Source of the DNA: Gemmatimonadota bacterium
GTDB lineage: Bacteria; Gemmatimonadota; Gemmatimonadetes; Longimicrobiales; UBA6960
Direction of reading: 5' to 3'
NCBI GenBank assembly: GCA_019347995.1
Contig: JAHWKH010000012.1
Span: 1 to 14,730 of the forward strand
Length of the DNA: 14,730 bases
Part shown: piece after piece, positions 7,010 to 14,018 of the stretch
Position numbering within the stretch: the first letter of the stretch is position 1
How the letters are laid out: each line of letters opens with the position of its first letter
Translations under genes and position numbers: made by a program
Notes under the pieces: model-generated
Database searches by the model: none
Told to the model about the DNA's origin: nothing
The model's input: the letters and a program-made list of their open reading frames with translations, nothing else

Positions 7010-7037
7010 TGCCGTGGAGTCGACACGGACGTCTGGA
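6971..7037. other. Nested inverted repeats (possible structured RNA or attenuator)
   Basis: TCCAGACG (6971-6978) pairs perfectly with CGTCTGGA (7030-7037). Between them, CCGTG (7012-7016) pairs with CACGG (7024-7028) around a 7-nt loop, and CTC...GAG around 6980-6995 could form another short stem. Together they could fold as a multi-branched element in transcripts reading out of the alkyltransferase gene. Each stem is short and the region is GC-rich, so chance pairing is possible. Confidence 0.3.
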
Positions 7038-7122
7038 AGGGCTCACCACCGCTGGCCAGGGCGCGCGCCGCGGGGTGGGGCCGCCGCCGATCGAATGAAA
7101 GCCGGGATCCCTTCGCCTCCAC

Positions 7123-7167
7123 TTTACATAATATGTATTATACGAACCTCGGAGAACGTGTGGAAAA
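7123..7167. promoter_or_regulatory. AT-rich palindromic island, promoter-like (best on minus strand)
   Basis: In a window otherwise dominated by G and C, this short tract contains overlapping perfect palindromes: ATAATA-TG-TATTAT (7128-7141) and TACATA-A-TATGTA (7125-7137). On the minus strand it contains an exact TATAAT (7142-7137), with a TTTCCA -35-like element (7166-7161) 18 nt upstream. On the plus strand TATTAT (7136-7141) is a -10-like hexamer without a good -35. A transcript could start here towards the alkyltransferase 3' end, or the palindrome could be a regulator site. Neither is shown by the sequence alone. Confidence 0.35.
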
Positions 7168-7205
7168 CGTGGGATGATCGTATGGAACCGGGGCGATTCG
7201 CACGA

Positions 7206-7252
7206 AACGGCCGCGTTTCCGGAACCAGGTATGTCCCGTGGACGCGGCCGTT
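7206..7252 (-). terminator. 11-bp-stem hairpin downstream of the TPR gene
   Basis: AACGGCCGCGT (7206-7216) and ACGCGGCCGTT (7242-7252) are perfect reverse complements separated by 25 nt. On the minus strand the hairpin starts 33 nt after the stop of the TPR gene and is followed by TTTCG, only a weak U-tract. It is the most stable stem found in the window by eye and probably ends or protects the minus-strand transcript. It could also act on plus-strand readthrough from the alkyltransferase. Confidence 0.45.
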
Positions 7253-7285
7253 GATCCCGCGCAGGTCGGATTCGCGCAGGACGCT

Positions 7286-7975
7286 CTAGTCGGCCGCCTC
7301 GGTCAGGACCTCCTGGAGGCGCATCTCGTAGAGGCCGCGATCCTCCGCGTCCGCCTCGAGGCGGTCGAGGATCCGTCGATAGAGGTCGGCCGCACCCTGG
7401 CGGTCGCCGTCTCGTTGGCGCAGCCGGGCCGCGTCGGCGAGGGCGGCGGTGATCTGGAAGTCGAGCTCCGCCCGGTCCGCCACCGCGAGGTAGAGCCGTT
7501 CGGCCTCCGCCGGGTCTCCGAGCTCCTCGTGGGCCTTCGCCAGGAGCATGGCCGCCTGGACGCCGATGGGCTCGCGCAGGTTCTCGGCCGTGGGGCCGAG
7601 CACGTCCACGGCCAGCGGCGCCTGCCCCGACTGGAGGTAGAGCTGCCCCAGGAGGAGGCGGGCCTCACCCGCCTCGGACGTGCCCCCGAAGCGGTCGAGG
7701 TACGTGACCAGCTCGGCCCTCGCGGCCTCCACCTCGCCCACCCCCAGCGTCTGGTGGATGCGTTCGAGGCCGACCGCGGCCTGCTGCCGCAGATCCTCCC
7801 GGTAGGTCGCGTAATAGAGGGCGCCGCCGACCAGGAGCACCACGACGATGCCGAACACCACGAGGATCTGGGTGTTCTGCCGCGCCCACTCGGAGAACTC
7901 GAGCGTGCGGGCCACGAAGACGTCGTCGGGATGATCCGGCTCCCGGTCCGTGAAAGGGCGCTTCCGGGGTGCCAT
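7286..7975 (-). CDS. Membrane-anchored tetratricopeptide protein (YfgM/TPR_21-like)
   Basis: A 229-residue protein. A charged cytoplasmic N-terminus (1-34, with LEFSEWARQN at 25-34) leads into one membrane helix (about 35-56, QILVVFGIVVVLLVGGALYY). The rest, on the outer face of the membrane, is all helical with TPR-like pairs: AGEARLLLGQLYLQSGQAPLA, AMLLAKAHEELGDPAEAERLY and ADAARLRQRDGDRQGAADLY. This arrangement matches the YfgM/TPR_21 family (PF09976). E. coli YfgM is an ancillary SecYEG partner that works with periplasmic chaperones. That function is only suggested here; other TPR anchors look similar. The gene follows the Crp/Fnr gene by 72 nt on the same strand, and a promoter candidate lies in that gap. 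ATG is at 7975-7973 with a weak purine-rich ribosome binding site. Confidence 0.82.
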   Translation of the reverse strand: MAPRKRPFTDREPDHPDDVFVARTLEFSEWARQNTQILVVFGIVVVLLVGGALYYATYREDLRQQAAVGLERIHQTLGVGEVEAARAELVTYLDRFGGTSEAGEARLLLGQLYLQSGQAPLAVDVLGPTAENLREPIGVQAAMLLAKAHEELGDPAEAERLYLAVADRAELDFQITAALADAARLRQRDGDRQGAADLYRRILDRLEADAEDRGLYEMRLQEVLTEAAD

Positions 7976-8022
7976 TCTGCCTGCCGTCGGGGGTGTGTGC
8001 GGGGTGGTGCTCAGAACAGGAA

Positions 8023-8051
8023 AAGCTAGACGGGACGCGCACTTCGGTCAA
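8023..8051 (-). promoter_or_regulatory. Candidate sigma-70-type promoter for the TPR gene
   Basis: On the minus strand TTGACC (8051-8046), overlapping the stop of the Crp/Fnr gene, stands 17 nt upstream of TAGCTT (8028-8023). The -35 matches TTGACA at five of six bases; the -10 matches TATAAT at only three. It would give a leader of roughly 40 nt before the TPR start. The TPR gene may therefore be transcribed separately as well as by readthrough. Confidence 0.3.
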
Positions 8052-8770
8052 TCCGTGGCGCGGTCCCTCACGCGGCGGGCCGGGCGCGGCCACGAGGGAT
8101 GCGGGATGGCGTGGCTGGGCGGAAGGCCGGCTTCGCGCCGCAGGGCGTCGGGGCGGCGGATGCGGAATCCCTTGGGAGCCTCCTCCAGGATGCCCTCGTA
8201 CAGCCAGTCGTTCAGCGTCGTGGTGACGGTCGAGCGGTGGGCCCCCGCCAGGTCGCCGAGCTCGCGGTGGGTGAACCAGTGGGGCACGTGGATCCCCTCC
8301 TCCTCGGCAGCCAGCCGCTCGGCCAGGTCCAGGAGGACCGCCGCGAGGCGCTCCCGTGTGGTGGGCCGCGATCCGCCGTTGGCGTCGCGCAGGAGCTGGA
8401 GCTCGCGCTCCTTCACCTCGAGATAGGTGGTCAGGGTGTGCTGGGAGGTGCGCAGGACGTTGCGCACGGCCGGACCCTCCAGGGGCGAGACGACGCAGCG
8501 CTCGCCCGCGACGGCCGTGTAGGGCCGTCGGGCTCCCGGGATCATGGCCTCCTCGCCGAACAGCTCGCGCGGCCCCGCCACGGCCACCGTCCGTTCGTCG
8601 CCCCGCCCATCCAGCACCAGGCGGACGTGGCCGCGCCGGACGAGAAAGGCCGTCGGCGCCTCCTCCCCCAGCCGGTAGAGCATGTCTCCCCGGGACATGC
8701 GGAGCTCCGCCGCCGCCTTCACCAGGCGGTACAGCTTGCGGTCCCTGAGAGGCTCGAGGCGTAGCGGCAC
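8048..8770 (-). CDS. Crp/Fnr-family transcriptional regulator
   Basis: A 240-residue regulator. Residues about 20-120 form a cyclic-nucleotide-binding-type beta barrel, with RGDMLYRLGEEAPTAFLVRRG (27-47) and GPRELFGEEAMI (66-77). A long dimer helix (about 108-130) follows. The winged helix-turn-helix is at about 138-208, with FTHRELGDLAGAHRSTVTTT (166-185) as DNA-recognition unit. No N-terminal cysteine cluster is present, so it is not an Fnr-type iron-sulfur sensor. The barrel lacks the full cAMP-binding R-S/T signature, so the ligand is unknown. The start is GTG (8770-8768) with a poor ribosome binding site. No ATG or GTG lies upstream in frame before a stop, although a TTG or CTG start is possible. 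It is divergent from the ggt gene across 251 bp and could regulate it. The Arg-rich C-terminal tail (about 215-240) is unusual. Confidence 0.88.
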   Translation of the reverse strand: MPLRLEPLRDRKLYRLVKAAAELRMSRGDMLYRLGEEAPTAFLVRRGHVRLVLDGRGDERTVAVAGPRELFGEEAMIPGARRPYTAVAGERCVVSPLEGPAVRNVLRTSQHTLTTYLEVKERELQLLRDANGGSRPTTRERLAAVLLDLAERLAAEEEGIHVPHWFTHRELGDLAGAHRSTVTTTLNDWLYEGILEEAPKGFRIRRPDALRREAGLPPSHAIPHPSWPRPARRVRDRATD

Positions 8771-9021
8771 GTCAGCCGGCTTCGCCCGCCCGGGCGCGAG
8801 AGCCTCCGCGGGACGCCGGGGCGTGGGGGCGGAACGCGAAATGGATGAGCGTCATGGAGGCGCGGGTTCGAGGTCGCGGGCCTCCAGCATAGGGGGAGCG
8901 GCGTTTCGTGGCCACCGTCCCGCCGACGCGTGGCGGATCGACGCGGAGGGGGTCGCCGGGGTGGCGGCGGCGGGCCGGGCTGGCCATCCTCAGACGAGAC
9001 CGTTTTCCCGAGGAGGACTTC

Positions 9022-10770
9022 ATGCGTCGACCCGTTTTCGCGCTGGCCGCTCTCGCAGCGCTGACCACCGCCTGCCGCCCGGCACCGCCGCCTACCACGA
9101 CCCCACCCGCGGCCGGCGCGACCGCCGCGGCCGCCACCGATGCGGTCTTCCCCAGCGCGAACCGGCCCGACGTGCGTGGCACCGTGGCGGCCGTCTCCTC
9201 GGACCACCCGCTGGCCACGGCGGCCGGCCACGACGTGCTGCGCCGCGGCGGCAACGCCACGGACGCGGCCCTGGCGATGGCCGGTGTGCTGGCGGTGGTC
9301 CGCCCCCACATGAACGGCGTGGGTGGTGACGCCTTCGCGCTGTTCTACGACGGGGCGAGCCGGACGGTCACGGCGCTCGACGGCAGCGGGAGAGCCGGTC
9401 GCCTGGCCACGCCGGCGTTCTTCCGGGAGCGGGGTCACGACGACGTGCCCGGCGGGGGCGCCCTCTCGGTGAGCGTGCCCGGCGCCGTCGCGGCGTGGGT
9501 GGACGCCCACGAGCGGTACGGCTCGCTGCCCCTGGCCGAGCTGCTGGCGCCGGCCATCGGATACGCCCGCGACGGCTTTCCGGTCTCCTGGCGCCTCCGC
9601 TCCGACTTCCAGGACCAGGGCGGCGACCTGAACGCTCCGGGGCGGGCCCTCTACCTCCCCGGCGGACAGCCTCCGCCGCTGGGCGGGCTGCTGAAGAACC
9701 CCGCCCTCGCCCGGACCCTGGAGCGGATCGCCAAGGAGGGAAAGGCCGGCTTCTACCGCGGCCCCGTGGCCGAGAGGATCGCCGCCTTCGTCGAGGCCGA
9801 GGGAGGGTATCTGCGAGCCGGCGACCTGGCCGAGCACACCTCCACGTGGGTCGAGCCCCTGGCCGGGGACTACCTGGGTCACCGCTTCCACGTGCTGCCG
9901 CCCGCCACACAGGGGGTGGCCATGCTGGCACAGATGGAGATGGCGAAGTCGTTCGACATCAACGAGTTGGGCCACAACACCTCGAGCTATCTCCACACGT
10001 TGATCGAGCTCAAGAAGCGGGCGTTCGCCGATCGGGACCGCTTCGTCGCCGATCCCGCGCATGTCGACGTTCCGGTCGAGCGCATGCTCGACCCGGCCTA
10101 CCTGCGGAGTCGCGCCGCCGCCGTGGATGCCGCCCGTGCCGCGGAGGACGTGGTGCCCGGATTCGGCCGGCCCGTGGCGGAGGGGACGGGGCCCGCGGAG
10201 CGCGACGACGGCGGCGACACCGTCTACCTCACCGTGGTGGACGCCGAGGGCAACGCCGTGAGCTGGATCCAGAGCCTCTTCGCCGGCTTCGGGTCCGGCC
10301 TGCTGGAGCCGGAGACCGGCGTGATGCTCCAGAACCGCGGCGCGCTGTTCACGCTGAACGAGGACCATCCCAACGTGGTGGCGCCCGGAAAGAGGCCCTA
10401 TCACACCCTGAGCCCGGCCCTCGCCACTTCGGACGGCCGGCTCGCCTTCACCGTCGGCACGCCGGGTGGGGACAGCCAGACCCAGTCCATCCTCCAGATC
10501 GTGCACAACCTCCTCCTGTTCGACATGACGCCTCAGGAAGCGGTGGAGGCGCCCCGCTACCGCAGCTACAGTGGCACGTCGGTGGCGCTGGAGGACCGCG
10601 TGGCGGCGCCCGTCGTCGCCGACCTGGAGGCGAGGGGGCACCGGGTGCGGGTGGTGCACGGATGGACCGCCACGTTCGGCGGAGCGCAGATGATCGTGGT
10701 GGATCCGCGCTCCGGCACGCTCGCCGCCGCCGCCGACCCGCGGAGGGAGGCGTATGCCCTGGCCTGGTGA
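9022..10770 (+). CDS. ggt: Gamma-glutamyltransferase, probable lipoprotein
   Basis: A 582-residue Ntn hydrolase proenzyme. The N-terminus has a signal peptide ending in LTTAC, so Cys18 is a likely lipidation site, followed by a Pro/Thr/Ala linker to about residue 40. Conserved GGT blocks are VLRRGGNATDAA (72-83), NGVGGDAF (98-105) and DGSGRA (120-125), the last with the likely substrate-carboxylate arginine. The self-processing site is GD-T400-VY, where Thr400 would become the N-terminal nucleophile of the small subunit. Then come GNAVSWIQS and the glycine-rich oxyanion loop GTPGGD. The classic SSMSP is HTLSP here. It would cleave gamma-glutamyl compounds outside the cytoplasmic membrane. ATG 9022 has AGGAGG at 9011-9016 with a 5-nt spacer, which rejects the longer open frame from 8908. 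A substrate other than glutathione is possible because this family is broad. Confidence 0.92.
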   Translation: MRRPVFALAALAALTTACRPAPPPTTTPPAAGATAAAATDAVFPSANRPDVRGTVAAVSSDHPLATAAGHDVLRRGGNATDAALAMAGVLAVVRPHMNGVGGDAFALFYDGASRTVTALDGSGRAGRLATPAFFRERGHDDVPGGGALSVSVPGAVAAWVDAHERYGSLPLAELLAPAIGYARDGFPVSWRLRSDFQDQGGDLNAPGRALYLPGGQPPPLGGLLKNPALARTLERIAKEGKAGFYRGPVAERIAAFVEAEGGYLRAGDLAEHTSTWVEPLAGDYLGHRFHVLPPATQGVAMLAQMEMAKSFDINELGHNTSSYLHTLIELKKRAFADRDRFVADPAHVDVPVERMLDPAYLRSRAAAVDAARAAEDVVPGFGRPVAEGTGPAERDDGGDTVYLTVVDAEGNAVSWIQSLFAGFGSGLLEPETGVMLQNRGALFTLNEDHPNVVAPGKRPYHTLSPALATSDGRLAFTVGTPGGDSQTQSILQIVHNLLLFDMTPQEAVEAPRYRSYSGTSVALEDRVAAPVVADLEARGHRVRVVHGWTATFGGAQMIVVDPRSGTLAAAADPRREAYALAW

Positions 10771-11140
10771 CGCGGCGCGGACGTTCGTGGCCCTGGGCTC
10801 CCTGTTCGGCTTCCTTGGCGTGGCCGCCGGCGCGTTCGGCGCGCACGCGCTCCGGGCATCGCTCTCCGCCGGGGACATGACGACGTTCGAGATCGCCGTG
10901 CGCTATCAGCTCGTGCACGCCCTCGCCCTGGTGGCGGCGGCCTGGGTCGCCACCCGATGGCCCGGCGGCGCGGCGACGGCCTCCGGATGGCTGTTCGCCC
11001 TGGGCATCGTGGTGTTCTCGGGCAGCCTCTACGTGCTGGTGCTGGCGGGCCAGCGCTGGATGGGAGCCGTCACTCCGCTGGGAGGGCTGGCGTTCCTGGC
11101 CGGATGGCTGGCTCTGGCGTGGGCCGCCGTGCGCGGATGA
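10754..11140 (+). CDS. DUF423 (YgdD-like) small integral membrane protein
   Basis: A 128-residue protein with four predicted membrane helices. The first carries LGSLFGFLGVAAGAFGAHAL, the signature of DUF423/YgdD proteins, which continues as a Gly/Ala-rich helix with Phe-Gly-Ala-His-Ala. The family's SGSLY and TPLGG-x-x-F-L-x-GW motifs are also present in the third and fourth segments. The function of DUF423 is not established. ATG 10754 lies 17 nt inside the end of ggt and is preceded by GGAGGGAGG (10742-10750), so translation is likely coupled to ggt. The family call is secure; the role is unknown. Confidence 0.88.
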   Translation: MPWPGDAARTFVALGSLFGFLGVAAGAFGAHALRASLSAGDMTTFEIAVRYQLVHALALVAAAWVATRWPGGAATASGWLFALGIVVFSGSLYVLVLAGQRWMGAVTPLGGLAFLAGWLALAWAAVRG

Positions 11141-11184
11141 GGCAGGCGTCCTGCGCGCCGCTCTGCGGGCCCGCGGCCCCATGA
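11137..11184 (+). other. Possible 15-codon coupling frame between DUF423 and sirtuin genes
   Basis: ATG 11137 overlaps the DUF423 stop as ATGA. The frame runs 15 codons (MRQASCAPLCGPAAP) and stops at TGA 11182-11184, which overlaps the sirtuin ATG 11181, again as ATGA. The sirtuin has no ribosome binding site of its own, so ribosomes passing through this mini-frame could deliver initiation there. No conserved product is expected, and two ATGA overlaps could arise by chance. Confidence 0.25.
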
Positions 11185-11945
11185 ACGCTCCGGGGCTGGC
11201 GCGCGCCCGGGCGCTCGTCGGGGACGCATCACGGGTGGTGGTCCTCACCGGCGCCGGGGTGAGCGCCGAATCGGGCGTACCCACCTTCCGCGGCCCCCAG
11301 GGCCTGTGGAAGCGGCACCGTTCCGAAGAGCTGGCGACGCCCGGGGCCTTCGCCCGCGATCCCCGCCTGGTGTGGGAGTGGTACGCCTGGCGCCGCGACA
11401 CGGTGGGCGCGTGCGCACCCAATCAAGGTCACCGGGCGCTGGCCGCCTTCCAGGCCTCGCGCGCCGGCGTGACGCTGGTGACCCAGAACGTGGACGGGCT
11501 CCACGAGATCGCCGCCCGGGAGGCCGCGGGCCGGGAATCCGAGCCGGCGGCTCCGGTGGAGCTGCACGGCTCGCTCTTCCGGGTGCGGTGCACGAGCTGC
11601 GGCACCCGCAGGGCGCACCGGGAGCCGGTCGACGCCTCCGACGTCTCCACCCTGCCCCGCTGCGGCGCGTGTGGCGCGCTCCTCCGCCCAGACGTGGTCT
11701 GGTTCGGCGAGCCTCTGGATCCCGGAATCCTGGCGGCGGCGTTCGAGGCGGCCAGGGGCGCCGACGTCTGCCTGGTGGTGGGAACCAGCGCGGTGGTGCA
11801 TCCGGCCGCGTCCCTGCCCCTGGCGACCCTCGAGAGCGGGGGCGCCGTGGTGGAGGTGAATCCCGAGGCGACGCCGGTGACCCGCTCCGCCTCGGTCAGC
11901 CTCCGGGGTCCTGCGGGGGATCTGCTCCCTCCCCTCCTGGGCTGA
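11181..11945 (+). CDS. cobB: NAD-dependent protein deacylase, SIR2/CobB family
   Basis: A 254-residue sirtuin with all family signatures. These are GAGVSAESGVPTFRG (24-38, NAD binding), TQNVDGLH (101-108), catalytic His129 in ELHG, a structural zinc site with Cys137/Cys140 and Cys161/Cys164, GTSAVVHPA (201-209) and VNPE (226-229). Tyr68 and Arg71 (Y-x-x-R in WYAWRR) match the acyl-pocket pair of class III (SIRT5/CobB-like) sirtuins that remove succinyl or malonyl groups. It would therefore deacylate lysines of cytoplasmic proteins using NAD. ATG 11181 is the only plausible start; no ATG, GTG or TTG lies upstream in frame, and the site lacks a Shine-Dalgarno sequence. It follows DUF423 by 40 nt, probably in one operon. 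Its 3' end overlaps the convergent GGT paralogue by 50 nt. Confidence 0.93.
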   Translation: MNAPGLARARALVGDASRVVVLTGAGVSAESGVPTFRGPQGLWKRHRSEELATPGAFARDPRLVWEWYAWRRDTVGACAPNQGHRALAAFQASRAGVTLVTQNVDGLHEIAAREAAGRESEPAAPVELHGSLFRVRCTSCGTRRAHREPVDASDVSTLPRCGACGALLRPDVVWFGEPLDPGILAAAFEAARGADVCLVVGTSAVVHPAASLPLATLESGGAVVEVNPEATPVTRSASVSLRGPAGDLLPPLLG

Positions 11946-13779
11946 CGTCCCCGGCATCCTCCCGCGCCTCTCCGCCGTCGCCCGCCGGCGCCCTGCCGGT
12001 GGCCTCCACGACGTCCTCCGGCTCCACCGTGCGCGCGGTTCCGTCGCGCCTGGGGTCGGCGGCCGCGATCCACGCCTCTCCGTCCCAGGCCACCGCGTGC
12101 ACGCCCCCGAACCAGGGATCCCAGTCCTGGAAGAGCGGTCCCGAGTCGTGCTCGCCCAGGGAGATGCCGCGCTCCGCCGCCAGGGGACGCAGCAGGCTGT
12201 CGCCGAAGGGTGCCAGCACGCGTGAGGTGCTGCGGGCGGAATCGATCCAGACGACGCCTTCCGGCACGAGGCGGTGTCGGCCCGCCGCGTCCGGCTCCAC
12301 GTGGATGCGCAGCGCCTCCACCGATTCCGGGAGCGTTTCGCCGGCGATCCAGGTGGCTACCACCTGTACGATGGCGGAGATGCCGCGAGGACCGCCGGGA
12401 CTTCCCAGCACCAGCTCGGGCCGCCCGTCCCGGATCAGCACGGTGGGAGCGGCCCACCAGCGGCCGTCTCCGTCGCCCGGGCGGCCACCCACCGCCGCCG
12501 GCGGCGTGTCTTCCCGGACCGCCCCGGGGTCCGCCGCGGTGTCCCCGGCCGTACGACCGGTGGCCGCGCCGCCCGCTGCCGCAGCCGGAAAGAACCCGAG
12601 CCCTCAGGCCATGAATCCGGCGCCGTAGGGCCGTCCGAGGCTGAGCGTGACGGCCACGGCCGTTCCCGCGCCGTCCAGCACCGAAACGTGCGTCGTCTGG
12701 TCGCCTCGCCCCGACGTGTCGGGCGCGGGGGGAGGAGCCGCCGGACGCGGCGGGCGATCGGGCGTGGAGGCTGGAGCCGACCTTCCGAGCGTGTCGGCGC
12801 CCGGCAGGGGCAGCGGCGGCAGCCCCGCCAGGAACGCGTCGGGATCGGTGGCCCTCGAGCGCCCCCACCCCAGGGCTTCCGCCATCCACGCCGTGCGCGG
12901 GAGACCCGGATCTCGCAGGGCTTCCCCGGGAGCCGACTCCAGGAAGGCCAGGGCCCGCAGCACCACCGGCCCTCCGAAGGGCTCGGGAGCCGTCAGGACG
13001 GTGCGGCCGCGGTACTGGCCCGAGATCGGAGCCGTGGAGCGGACGTCGGGAGGGCGGGCCAGCCAGGCCGCGGCGCCGCCGTACCCCCGCGCTTCCAGGG
13101 CGTCGGCCAGGGCCGAGGCCAGGGTGCCCGACGTCAGGGTGGCGGGTCCTCCCTCGGCCACGGCCCGCAGGGTGGCCGCGAGCGCCGGATTCGTGATCCG
13201 CGTGCCCTCCGTGGGGATCGAGCGGTCGGCGTTCAGGGTGAGCACCTGCGTGAGCGAGTCGCCCAGCAGTCGCGGGTACTCCCGCACGATCATGCGGTGG
13301 CGGTAGCGGCCGAGGAGCCAACCCTCCTCGGCCGCGCGGATGGCCGGCTCGACCAGCTCCTCCCAGGAGAGGTTCCCGCTCCCGTGCCGCTCCCACGCGT
13401 GTCCCAGGACGGCCAGCGCGCTGGGCGGCTCCAGCGCGGGCTCCCCCCCACCCGCCGCCAGCGCCTGCGCTTCGTCGGCGTGGATCACCGCCGCTTCGCC
13501 CTCCCGGGGACCCACCAGCAGGACCGCGTGGCCCCCCAGACCCGACTCGGAGGGCTCGGCGGCGCCCAGGACGAGGGCGGCGGCCACGGCGGCGTCCACG
13601 GCGTTGCCACCCAGGGCCAGAATGCGCACGCCCGCGTCGGTGGCCTCGGGCGTGGCGGCGCTCACCGCGCCCCCAGGAGGCGGCGGGCGCTGCGCATCCC
13701 TGTCGCCGTCGCCACCGCATCCTGCGGTGAGCACGCCGGCGAGGATGAACGGCAGGACCATGCCTCCGCGGCCGACCAT
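11896..13779 (-). pseudogene. GGT-like lipoprotein gene interrupted by an in-frame TGA
   Basis: One reading frame of 628 codons (including the final stop) is broken only by TGA at 12606-12604. The first part, 391 residues from ATG 13779, has a signal peptide with lipobox-like LTAGC (Cys21). It also has LALGGNAVDAAVA, SGLGGHA and the processing site GDQ-T362-THVSV typical of gamma-glutamyltransferases. The second part, 235 residues, continues in the same frame with the oxyanion loop GSPGG, FGGVHAV and AAADPRRDG, the expected GGT small-subunit blocks. Without readthrough no small subunit forms and the product should be inactive. It is divergent even if read through: the substrate arginine region reads HADEAQ and SSMSP is replaced by WWAAPT. 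Coding-type composition continues after the stop, so the mutation is recent or a sequence error. The next possible start is GTG 12492. Confidence 0.75.
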
Positions 13780-13887
13780 GGTCGTGGGTTGCTCCCTTTC
13801 GCGTGGATCGTCGAGGGGCGGAGGGACGCCCGTAGAACCGTGCCCCGTCGCAAGAGCGGGGCCAGGACCGGGGGCCGATCCACGGCG

Positions 13888-13966
13888 CCGACGGACCCGG
13901 GGCGGCCCGTCGGGGGTTTACTAGAGAGCCGCGGGACAGCCGGAGTCCGCGGTGCCGGTGACCGGC
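13888..13966. other. Inverted repeats in the divergent GGT-paralogue/BIG2 spacer
   Basis: The 239-bp spacer 13780-14018 separates two divergent lipoprotein genes. CCGACGG (13888-13894) pairs with CCGTCGG (13907-13913) around 12 nt and is followed by GGGTTTA. A 13-bp palindrome, GCCGGT-G-ACCGGC (13954-13966), lies 52 bp before the BIG2 gene. They could be leader hairpins or operators. No convincing -35/-10 pair is visible in either direction. Confidence 0.25.
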
Positions 13967-14005
13967 GGGGCCGCCCCGATGGCCGCGCGCGCTCGAGTGA
14001 TCGAC

Positions 14006-14011
14006 GGAGGA
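14006..14011 (+). promoter_or_regulatory. Ribosome binding site of the BIG2 lipoprotein
   Basis: GGAGGA stands 7 nt before ATG 14019 and fixes that start. It supports a real plus-strand gene here rather than the long antisense frames that cover the same bases. Confidence 0.8.
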
Positions 14012-14018
14012 CTCCACC

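Larger units (their letters stand above)
6879..7285. other. 407-bp gene-free convergent gap
   Basis: The gap lies between the alkyltransferase (plus strand) and the TPR gene (minus strand), which converge on it. It holds the tandem duplication and nested inverted repeats in its left half, an AT-rich palindromic island around 7123-7143, and an 11-bp-stem hairpin at 7206-7252. A 113-codon open frame at 6948-7289 crosses all of these. It has no ribosome binding site, mixed codon use and a product with no recognisable features, so I do not call it a gene. A convergent gap normally needs only terminators, so this one is longer and more structured than expected. Confidence 0.6.

Noticed and set aside
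6948..7289. 113-codon plus-strand frame in the convergent gap
   Set aside because: It has no ribosome binding site and mixed codon composition, crosses the AT island and the hairpin, and has no recognisable motif.
7238..8029. 263-codon plus-strand frame
   Set aside because: It is the antisense of the TPR gene, which has a clear membrane helix and TPR pattern.
8908..10770. Longer GGT start at 8908
   Set aside because: It would bury the signal peptide and lipobox inside the protein and ignores the AGGAGG placed 5 nt before ATG 9022.
8719..10878. A 719-codon minus-strand open frame opposite ggt
   Set aside because: It is a shadow of the ggt frame. Ggt has a signal peptide, a strong ribosome binding site and all family motifs.
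12530..12603. SECIS-like hairpin after the in-frame TGA
   Set aside because: Only a 4-bp GCTG/CAGC stem with a 3-nt loop can be drawn, flanked by a mismatch. This is not distinctive in GC-rich DNA and no selenoprotein GGT is known to me.
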